NCBI GenBank assembly: GCA_930367215.1
Contig: OV884058.1
Span: 174,016,478-174,080,477 of the forward strand
Length of the DNA stretch: 64,000 nt
Source: Pollenia angustigena
Lineage: Eukaryota > Arthropoda > Insecta > Diptera > Polleniidae
Direction of reading: 5' to 3'
How positions within the stretch are numbered: position 1 is the stretch's first letter; each line of letters opens with the position of its first letter. Positions 55,496-64,000 of the stretch are shown piece by piece. A program made the translations under genes and the position numbers. Under the pieces are notes generated by a model. That model did no database searches, had not been told where the DNA came from, and worked only from the letters and a program-made list of their open reading frames with translations.

Positions 55496-57096
55496 CCCAT
55501 TAGAGGTCAAACAAAAAATGGCCACAATTTTTTTAATTTCAACTTTATTTATTGATTAAAAGAAGTATTAAACAAGAAGTATTAACATATTCATTAATGT
55601 TTTGCTTTTACTTGCTTAAATTCCTTTTTTAATAACACTGCGTGACAAAATTTCAACAAAGTCGTGACCAAATGAATCTGACAGCTAATCTTGGTTAAAA
55701 TTGTCCGCTGAATTCGAATATGAAGTCAGAATTGTCAAAAGTAGAACAGTTTTTGAGATATTCCAAAATAACCGTTATTTGTGTTTTTAAAAAAGATGAT
55801 GATCAGCGGAAAATTATACACAAAGAATAGGTGTCAAATTCATTTAGTCAAAAAATTGTCACGAAGTATAATTTTCGTAAGCCATTATATATTCTTTTTT
55901 TCGGTTTTAAAAGTTGTCAGAACTAATAAAGTAGCTTTTTTGTATATTTTTTCTTTATTATTTACTGCTGTATAAGAGCTCTCTTTTTGAAGCGCTCGAT
56001 TATGCGCTTTTTCTCTGTAGTGCTTCAAAAAACCCTAATTTTTGTTACTTCTTATACTGCCAACGAGCTCCACTATGACAAAAAATGGACCGCAAATGGT
56101 TTTGGTGGTTATTAGGATAGTCTCCAGCTACATCTTGAAATTAATCTGCGAACATTGACCCAGGTGTTACTCTAAATTTCTACGATCAACATAAAGATTG
56201 TATCTAAAAAAAGTTTAAGAACACACGATAATTTCGTGCAATACAGTTCAACTACTCCAACAAATTTTTAACCACACGTGAAACAAATGGATCAGAAGAT
56301 TCCACATGCAATTTTTTTTTGGAGTACAAATCTAACTGGCAGCAATATCCGCTCTGCGATGGAAAGCATTTCTAAACAGGATTTACTTAGGTGCCACGGT
56401 TCTTCATAACTATCGTCAACGACGTCATTGTCAATGATTCCCAGACTAACGTAAACTTCAATAGTACCAGGTTTGTCTTTTGGTAGCCTTGGAATCGTTA
56501 AATGTTCCTAAGTCTGGGTTCACACGTTGAAAGTTTTGTTTCAGAAAGTCTGAGTTCATGGATGAGAGAGGAGAGAACAAAGCATGTTCTCTTCCCCTCT
56601 CACCAATAAACTAAGACTTTCTGAAAGAAAACTTTCATAGTGTGAACCTTGACTAAGCACCTCCTTCTTAATCACATGATATGCCATTAACAGCTTTTGA
56701 TTACTTTTGGCCCGTACAATGTTCTCCACTCATAGTTAAAATCTAAAAAAAAAACTTAATTTTTACCTATGCATGTTGTCAAGTAATTTGTTTTTGTCTG
56801 TGAGTTATTCTGATACAATTTTAATTATAAAAATTAAAAATTATCAAAAAAAAATTCAATATTGTTTTCAATATTATCAAAATAGTGGGCATACCTTAAC
56901 ACTGTTTTTGTGACGCAAATCAGACTTGTACTTTTGTACCCAAAAATAAAAAAGAAACACAAATTCTTTTTTAGCTACTGGAAGTATTATTGTTGTAAAC
57001 ATAAATAACGGTACAACGATTAAAAATTCTTTGTTTTTGCTTGGAAGCTTGTAAAATGGTAGGTGTACTCGTTTGAGTACAGTGACCTCTAATGGG
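55496..57096. mobile_element. piggyBac-like non-autonomous element with TTAA ends
   Basis: CCCATTAGAGGTCA at the left and TGACCTCTAATGGG at the right are perfectly inverted and flanked by TTAA (55492-55495 and 57097-57100). TTAA targets with CCC-starting ends are the signature of piggyBac. A short palindrome GTACTCGTTTGAGTAC lies just inside the right end. No transposase frame is seen in 1.6 kb. It contains a segment related to the MITE at 38648-38955 and a hairpin MITE (56506-56655). Confidence 0.75.
56506..56655. mobile_element. 150-bp hairpin MITE
   Basis: AGTCTGGGTTCACACG, then GAAAGTTTTGTTTCAGAAAG, pairs with CTTTCTGAAAGAAAACTTTC and AGTGTGAACCTTGACT over about 45 bp. The loop holds GAGAGAGGAGAGAA-like sequence and its approximate inverse. 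It is nested in the piggyBac-like element. Confidence 0.7.
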
Positions 57097-57100
57097 TTAA

Positions 57101-58161
57101 AGGAACAGTTCTATTGCAAGGAAGCTCTATAAATTAAAATTTAATTCATTGAACACATTCGAAAAATAAAAATAGGGAATAAATAAAAAAAATTTATAAA
57201 AAGAAATAATTTTCACATTCAGCTTCTTTTTTATTTTTGTTGAATTGACATTTTATTACAAAAATTGTTGCAGGGAATGCTTTGTGATAGTATTTTAATT
57301 TTTTTCTTATGAGAAATTAATTCTATAATATTTTTTTGCGAAAAATATTTCATTTAATGCCATAATTGTTTAAAAATTAACACAATTAAGGGTTTTACAT
57401 TAAATTCCAGATGAATAGATGTGTTTGTTATTGAATTAAATGGTTTATAATAAATCAATTAATAAACAATTAATTTTATTTTACGCATTTTATCATATTC
57501 AAGGATAAATAAAATAGATTAAAAAAACATTGATAAAAAAATCAGAATAAAACACTTTTAACTATAAAATAATAATTAAAAAATATAACAAATAAGCAAT
57601 AGCTGCATAAAAAATAGCATCATAAAAAATAAATAGCACCAATGTCAACAATCAATTAAGTTTCACGGTAAACACAGCAAAAAATTTCTCAGAAAAAATG
57701 TTTGATTTTTAACAAAAGTAATACTTAACCAAACAAAAAACAAATTAAATAACCAGCAGACAACAAAAATTATGAAGTGAATTGAAACAAAAAAAATAAC
57801 AATAATTAACTGATGAAGTGAGTAACAATTAAAAATAAAACAACAGCAACAAATAAGCCACAACAAAATTATACAAAACCATTAACAAAATTTGGAGGTT
57901 TTAATGAATAGACTTTTATTTTTATTTTACTTGAATATTATGAATTCTTTGAAACAAAATAATTTTTGAAAGTAACGAAAAACAACAATATGCAACAAAT
58001 TACCACAAAACAATTTATCCAAACACTCTAAGAAGATTATTAGAAAGAAAATAGGAAATAAAAAACAAAACTGTTTACAAACAATTATTTCATCTCTTAG
58101 CCAGCCTTCTTTCTTATCTGAAGCAAATTAAATTCTTGAGCTTTAAATTAGAAAAAATAAC
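57101..58161. other. very AT-rich non-coding stretch
   Basis: Long A/T-rich sequence with AACAACAA-type runs. No domain, TIR pair or tRNA-like motif is recognised. Confidence 0.4.
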
Positions 58162-58951
58162 AAGGAAGAACGTGCAGTTGGTCAAGTACAACCGTATTGT
58201 ACCCTACACAGCTCTGTGTATTAAACCTTTTTGTCTCTTGAGATGATCGGTACCGTTCAATGGAGAATTAAGTGAAGATATCGCCAACTTTACCACTTGG
58301 AAATGACGGTCATTTGATCCCTTATGTCTTTTTTGCAAGGCTTTCCATATTACCAAAGAACCTCTAACGTGAAGTCAACTCTTTCGTATGGATGCGAGAC
58401 ATGGAATACAGCTCACGGCGTCTTAAACGCTCTTCCAGTTTTTGCCAACTGATGTCTGAGGAGGATTTTCAAAATATTATTGCCAAAATATGGTTTCATC
58501 TAACCATATTTATTCTAACTCTGGGAATGGCTTGTGTGACTTAGACACTGACAACCGGATCACCTGACAAGGCCAGTCATTGAAAGTGGAAACTCCAGTT
58601 TACTTAAAGAAATTAAATACCCGCCCACACGTGGAGAAGACAGTTGAGAAAAGAAAGTTCTCGAATGAAGTTAAACTTATAGCTTTTGTAGCAGATCTCA
58701 ATGGAATATATTTATAGGACATTTGACAAAACCAATTGAGATTAGTTATACCGTTATATGGGAGCTTTTGGCATTTATGAACCGAAAATTGTATGTAAAA
58801 GTAAAAGTTATTCAAACTGAATTAATAGAGGTTCTAATCCATTTTCAGAAACCAAAAAAAAAAATTGCATTAAGTCTCGGTAATTTCCAAAAAATTTCAT
58901 AAAAAATTATCAACAATCCAAAGTCAAGTTCGACAGGGTCTTCTCTCTTTG
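58162..58951 (+). repeat. ATACCC-repeat fragment joined to a LINE fragment
   Basis: 58162-58220 (GTTGGTCAAGTACAACCGTA, then GTACCCTACACAG) is the head of an ATACCC-type repeat. At about 58370-58505 the plus strand reads TSNVKSTLSYGCETWNT, then LPVFAN-CLRRIFKI. This is the SNV-SVLLYGCETW...FINRCLRRIL block of RTE/CR1-like LINEs. Both are truncated. The rest has no recognised feature. Confidence 0.6.
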
Positions 58952-59564
58952 GGGGGTGCTTTAATACCATTCAATAGGGAATTACGTAAGGAAATTACGG
59001 GGGGGGTGATTTAATACCATGGGAGATAAGGCCATGATGGCTTTATCTCCCATTCAAACGGGAGAAAAAGTTCTTTATTTTTTTTTTTTCATTTGAATAG
59101 GAGATCAAGCCATCATGGCCTTAGCTCACATTAGCAATATTAGAAAACGGCTTTATCTCTCATTTCAATTCCGGAGACACTAAAGTTAAGTAATGAAATC
59201 TGGCTTCGCATACTAAGCTAATGAGTGCTAAGGGGCTTTTTCCTCCAGTAGGACGCGGCAGGTGGCTTCGCTGAATAAAGTTTTCCTGCGTGCGTCACAA
59301 GAATAAAAAAATGTTTTTCAATGATAACTAAGGATTTTCCCTTCTACAGAGTGTTTACACCATGCATAACAATTTTCTGAAAAATATGGCTTTATCTCTC
59401 ATTTGCCAAAAAAAAAAATATGGCTATATCTCTCATTTCGCAAAATTGTAAATATGTCCTTACCTCTCAATGATTGGGCAATAAGGCCATTATGGCTTTA
59501 TCTCCCATTCAATTGAGCAATAAAGCCATTATGGCCTTATCTCACATGGTTTTAAAGCACCCCT
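58952..59564. mobile_element. element with GGGGTGCTTTAAWACCAT ends and 31-bp palindromes
   Basis: The left end GGGGTGCTTTAATACCAT is mirrored by ATGGTTTTAAAGCACCCC at the right. A second left-end-like copy (GGGGTGATTTAATACCAT) lies at about 59003. Four near-palindromes of the form GRGATAARGCCATNATGGCY followed by TTATCTCYC lie at 59021-59051, 59099-59129, 59476-59506 and 59515-59545, with half-copies between. No coding region. Confidence 0.7.
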
Positions 59565-59683
59565 CTTCTTTTCCCACTTATTACACTGTACAATGCAGAA
59601 AAAAATAAGGTGGTCAGACAATGTTTTTTGCTATTTGTGTTAAGTTAAGACAAGTTTAGTAAAATTTCATTCCCAACTTTATT

Positions 59684-60166
59684 GCACAGAAAAAATTAAA
59701 AATTTTCTCTAATCACCAATCGTATACCAAATTCATAGAATCAAGCGACCCATTTGTTAATTTTTCACCTCTTACCAAAATTATTATATTGATAACAAAA
59801 AATTGTAAAAATTTTATATGCTGAATATTTTTTTTTTAAATAAATGATATTTTCAATATTAATTAAATAAAGTATCAAAAAACTTGGCCGTTTCAAACAA
59901 TGTGTTGATTGATTCTGACAATTTCCAACAACAATTTCACAAGTTTAAATTATTTTATTTTAAACGAAATAATTTTTTGTTATTTGATTATTATTTTAAT
60001 TCAAAATTTATTTCAAACAACTAAAATGTTAATTAAAACAAAATTATATTTTTATATTTCGTTCAACAAAAAAAAATAATTGATTCAATTATTACGGTAA
60101 TTAAGTTTAAGTACTTTTTAAATAATTTTTTTAATTGATTAAAAACTACTAATAATTTTTTCTGTG
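59684..60166. mobile_element. putative MITE with CACAGAAAAAATTA ends
   Basis: CACAGAAAAAATTAAAAATT at the left pairs with AATAATTTTTTCTGTG at the right. Parts recur inverted at 45120-45300. A related left end is at 60293 and at 31014. Very AT-rich. Confidence 0.5.
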
Positions 60167-60373
60167 TGTAAAACATTTCATTCCTAGCCACCCCTTTTTC
60201 CCAAGGGTATTTTTTACGATTTATAAGAATAGAGTATGTTCCGCAAAGATATTTGCCGTACTATTTGCTACAAAGTTGCTGAACATTCTTTCACAGAAAA
60301 AAATAAAAATTTATTTCATTTAAAAAATTCTGGATATTAAAAATTAATTAAATTTGCACCAGTAAACAAATTA

Positions 60374-60715
60374 ATGGCCATTTTCTCATTAGGCAATTAT
60401 CTTTTTTCCCAACGAAAAACTGCACATTAAAGAAATTTGGTTTTCTCAATGTCTCATTTGCTTCGATTTTATCGCAAAGCTAACCGGCACTCATCTGCCA
60501 ATTATTTATTTTCCTTTTATTTGCCGTACAGATAAATTCAATCAGCTGACTCCCAACTTTTACATGTATTTTGAGTGGCGTTGCCAGCTGAAAACAATGT
60601 TTTTTGTCGGTATATTGAGAAACCCAAAATCGTTAACGGACAGTTTATCGGTCCAATAAATTTATGTTGACATTAAGTAACAGGCAGTTTGTCGATACAT
60701 TGAGAAAATGGCCAT
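60374..60715. mobile_element. MITE with ATGGCCATTTTCTCA ends
   Basis: A 15-bp perfect inverted repeat ATGGCCATTTTCTCA/TGAGAAAATGGCCAT bounds 342 bp. The right half is duplicated at 1-76. No TSD was resolved. Confidence 0.65.
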
Positions 60716-61299
60716 AATAGTATCAATTAAACATTTAATTCACTTGATTACATTTTGATTAACATTGATTTTATTAATGCTTTAATTTAATTTAATAACT
60801 TTTAATTATTGAGGTCTTTTTATTTAAAAAAAATTATATATATTTTTTTCTTCAATATTTCGCTAACCTTTGGTTAAGGCTCAGTTAGGCGAACGTTGCT
60901 GTGCCGTATCTGTACTGTATCAATCAGCTGTTCGCTTTTTGTTATATGAAAACCAATACAAAAGCTTACCGAAATGCAATGTACCGTAGTTGCAGCGTAC
61001 CAATCTGTATAAAATAGAATTGTATGCCGTTGTTACGTGACATTTGTAAGACAGTGATGGGCGGGTTGTATGTAACATTGAATGCGGGTAATTTTGCTCT
61101 TTTTTTTGGTACTTTTTTAGTATATCTAAAGAATTGCGACAAAACAACTTACAATACAACATATTTCCAAATATACATATGTTTAGATGTTTAAAGTAAA
61201 CAAATGCATGTACACATACAATAGAAATGTGAAACATATTAAAGAATTTAAATGGTATTAAAACCTTGTTTGGTGTATGCACATTTACAATATATGTAT

Positions 61300-62342
61300 T
61301 AGACTGGTCGCAATTTTTTTTTTTTAAATTTACATGTTTGCGCTGCTTAAAATATGAGGTTTGGTGTAAGAAATCATGGCCTAATTACTTTCTTAAAGTA
61401 AATTTTATTGCGGAATTTCGGTTTTTTTTTTTTGTTTTTCAATAAACTAAAGCGTTTTTGAGTTACGCGAACATATGTTGTGCAACCTCCCTAATTTTCG
61501 AAATAACGGTATATCTCGAAAACCAAAGCCAATATGAAGAAAAAAGTTTTAACTTTCTTAAAGTAAATTTTATTGCCGAATTTCGGTTTTTTTTAGTTTT
61601 TCAATAAACTAAAGCGTTTTTGAGTTGCGCGAATATATGTTGTGCAACCTGCCTAATTTTCGAAATAACGGTATATCTCGAAAACCAAAGCCAATATGAA
61701 GAAAAAAGTTTTAACTTTCTTAAAGTAAATTTTATTGCCGAATTTCGGTTTTTTTTAGTTTTTCAATAAGCTAAAGCGTTTTTGAGTTGCGCGAACATAT
61801 GTTATGCAACATCCTTAATTTTCGAAATAACGGTATATCTCGAAAACTAAAGCTAACCTAAAAAAACGGCTAGCACCACTGGATTCAGCGACCCCGAATT
61901 AGTTAAAATTAGTTAAAAATCTTTCGTTCGTATCATACTAAAATATTAAACTGCAAATACTTTAATCTATCTATACAATATATAATTTCTTAGTATGTAA
62001 GGATGTTTGCATGTATGTCCTATTCTTTCCGCAACTTTCTGAAGCCATCTGATGACATAGGAAGCTGAAATTTGGCACACTTGAAGAACTTTCTCTGCGC
62101 AAGATCGTAGCGTAGTCATATTTTTGATATTCGGCTTTTCAACTAGTATAACTATAAAGATCTGATAGAAAATATATTTTTTTTTATAAAATGGGAAACT
62201 TTGGGCCCCACTTGGCACGGCTAGGCACCGTCGGATTGAAAAATTAGGCCATGATTTCTTACACCAAACCTCATATTTTAAGCAGCGCAAACAATTAAAT
62301 TAAAAAAAAAAAAAAAATCCCATACAAGAAAAGACCAGTCTA
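61300..62342. mobile_element. hAT element with 8-bp TSD and about 95-bp inverted arms
   Basis: TAGACTGGTC at both ends is flanked by identical ATATGTAT (61292-61299 and 62343-62350), which fits nTnnnnAn. Subterminal arms (GTTTGCGCTGCTTAAAATAT, GAGGTTTGGTGTAAGAAATC, ATGGCCTAATT) are inverted at 62240-62290. The interior has three tandem units of about 180 bp. No transposase is recognised; the minus frame 61967-62290 has no domain. Confidence 0.9.
61393..61880 (+). repeat. three tandem units of about 180 bp
   Basis: Each unit holds AAGTAAATTTTATTGC, GAATTTCGGTTTTTTTT, AAAGCGTTTTTGAGT, GCGCGAACATATG-type sequence and ATAACGGTATATCTCGAAAA. The last one ends in AGCACCACTGGATTCAGCG. Single diverged units are at 43615-43800 and 45625-45765. 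Confidence 0.8.
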
Positions 62343-62723
62343 ATATGTATGCTAAAAATGTATATATGCTAAAATACAAATTTATTTATTGTAAATCTAT
62401 AATATAAATATTAAATAATTAACATTTTTTACATACACAAAATACTGTTTTAATACCATTTAAATCACGTGGTACCTTTTCTGCACAACGGTCACCATTT
62501 GAACATTTTTGATTACCATCACTGTCTGTTTTGTTTTATGTATACTATTGCTTTTTGTTTATGTATGGGAAAACATATGACACGTTTTTAAACGTTCTAT
62601 AAGTGCACCATCGTGCTTACAGTACGGTGCGTTACATTACGGGTACAGCAACGTTCGCCTAACTGAGCCTTTAGCATCGTCAGGAAATTTACAAATTTTT
62701 ATAAAAACAAAAAACGATAACAA

Positions 62724-63303
62724 AACAAGTAAGAAAGTATAGTCGGTCAAGCCCGACCATGTGATACCCTACACCACAGTATTTAAAAACACATCATGCT
62801 TATGTGTCCATATAAATATAGATTTATCTATGCTTATAAACTTCATGAAAATCGGTTCGAAAGTTTGTGAGAGGCAGAAATTGCCCCCTACCTCCCCTTG
62901 TGGTCCTATTTTTGAAAAACTGTATAGCTAATGTGTCCAAATAGATATGGATCTATCTATGTTTTGAAATCGGTTTGATAGTTTCTGAGAGGAAGAGATT
63001 TCCCCCTATCTTCCCTCGTGGTCCTACGATTCGGCCCATTTTTAATAGGCTTGGTCCTTGTGTCAATAAGAACCTATGACCCAAATTTCATCAAATTATC
63101 TCCAAAATTGCGACCTGTACTTTGCGCACAAGGTTACATGGACAGCCAGCCAGCCAGCCGGACGGACATCGTTAATTCGACTCAGAAAGTGATTCTAAGA
63201 CGATCGGTATACTTTAAGGTGGGTCTAGAACCAATATTTTAAGGCGTTACACACATCAGCACAAATGCATAATACCCTCTCCACTATTGTGGTGTGGGTA
63301 TAA
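62724..63303. repeat. ATACCC-type repeat, last copy
   Basis: This copy closely matches 29657-30367 from AACAAGTAAGAAAGTATAG to GTGGTGTGGGTATAA but is shorter, with about one internal 115-bp unit fewer. It ends with the same CAGCCAGCCAGCC, GGACGGACATCG and CTCTCCACTATTGTGG. Confidence 0.75.
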
Positions 63304-63589
63304 TTATGAAAAAATTTTTGTCATAAATTAAATTCAAAAACCTATTTGTCATAAAAAATTTTTTCAAAAGCCATTATAACAAAAAATAAAAATTTAACTA
63401 AAGTATAACAATTCATATAAACTGAAAAAATTTCCTATCTATAAACCTAATTCGAAAACCATATTTATAATAATAAAAAATACTTTGGCTAATGAAAATT
63501 CCTATAAAATAAAAAATTTTTTTAAACTAAACTTATTTTTATCTTATCTTACATACATAATTAAACTTATTTTCTTAAGATTTTTGTAG

Positions 63590-63780
63590 GACGTGCTAAA
63601 TTCCCAATTTTTCATATTTGATAAATACACTGAAATTTATTGTTGAGGGAAAGCTAGCTTTTATGCGCATTTCACCGGTTGCTTAGGCCAACTCATCAGA
63701 AAACCTTTTCCAAAGATTTTAGAAAAGCTAAAAATATTATACAAATAATACCCTAAAGCGAATAAGAATTTTAAACACTC
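63590..63780. repeat. fold-back family copy, partial
   Basis: AAATTCCCAATTTTTCATAT, CACTGAAATTTATTGTTGAG, GCGCATTTCACCGGTTGCTT and AGGCCAACTCATCAGAAAAC match the arm of 45309-46053 with moderate divergence. Confidence 0.65.
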
Positions 63781-64000
63781 AAAGTCTTACTTGTAACAAT
63801 ATCAAAGCTTAAACAAAACACCAACAATATACAGTGAGTTTATCTTTTCTTACATCCCCCTATTTTCATTCTTACAAACTAAATTGTATATCGTGACCTA
63901 AGGACAAGAAGGTCCTAGTTTTCATGTAATTTAGTAACAAATTGAACCCTCTTGTTCCAAGGCTGCGATAGGTACCTATATTTATATTATTATATCTAAT
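63781..64000. other. non-coding stretch at the window end
   Basis: No feature was recognised in the last 220 bases. Confidence 0.4.

Larger units (their letters stand above)
60877..62670 (-). mobile_element. MITE with TTA duplication, copy 3, interrupted
   Basis: The ends AGGCTCAGTTAGGCGAACG and CGTTCGCCTAACTGAGCCT are flanked by TTA (60874-60876 and 62671-62673). It is inverted relative to copies at 12431 and 17871. A hAT (61300-62342) is inserted at the site that is empty in those copies. Confidence 0.85.

Noticed and set aside
61967..62290. 107-residue minus-strand frame
   Set aside because: It overlaps the inverted arm of the hAT element at 61300-62342 and shows no transposase or other motif.

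Overview
This window looks like intergenic or intronic DNA from an insect, most likely a higher fly (Diptera: Brachycera). That rests on the very AT-rich base composition, jockey-type LINE remnants, dense MITEs with TA, TTA, TTAA or 8-bp target-site duplications (TSDs), and interspersed repeats carrying (GACR)n runs like those known from fly mini-me/DINE-1-like repeats. The species is not determinable by eye. I see no operon, rRNA, CRISPR array, functional tRNA gene or confidently recognisable host gene. Almost all long open frames fall inside transposable-element (TE) debris, are antisense to it, or are low-complexity runs.

Layout. 1-8357 is a nest of TEs. An outer hAT (transposase C-terminus at 131-364, 3' end at 8357) is split by a second hAT (372-6982, 8-bp TSD ATAATAAA). 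That one is itself split by a pogo/Tigger-like element, a TA-flanked element with subterminal repeats, a MITE holding a minisatellite-bearing repeat, a tRNA-derived SINE and a tiny palindromic insert. A jockey-clade LINE sits in the outer hAT 3' part. 8358-11574 is AT-rich, with one candidate small Gln-rich gene (9483-9977) and a 21-bp tandem array. 11575-22455 is a nearly identical direct tandem duplication of a 5.44-kb unit made of MITEs and a SINE-like direct repeat. 22456-31430 is MITEs, a second SINE, mariner scraps and minisatellite repeats. 31844-35890 is two head-to-tail repeats with internal tandem repeats; the second is interrupted by a hAT rich in CCCGGG. 36046-36607 is a hAT MITE beside a GC-richer stretch with a plausible splice donor. 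39445-40942 is a LINE with an inverted 5' half. 42700-44600 holds mariner transposase fragments. 45300-54505 has fold-back elements, MITEs, a mariner pseudogene and a near-perfect 86-bp-arm hairpin (50258-50463). 54940-57096 is a LINE C-terminal remnant beside a TTAA-flanked piggyBac-like element. 58952-59564 is an element built of 31-bp palindromes. 60374-63303 holds MITEs, including a third TTA MITE interrupted by a hAT with an exact paralogous empty site.

The parts do not form a pathway. They are best read as a layered record of insertions: paralogous copies in the same window supply empty sites that confirm several TSDs and give relative ages. All alignments were made by eye. Family names rest on protein motifs or TSD and terminal inverted repeat (TIR) signatures, not on database searches.
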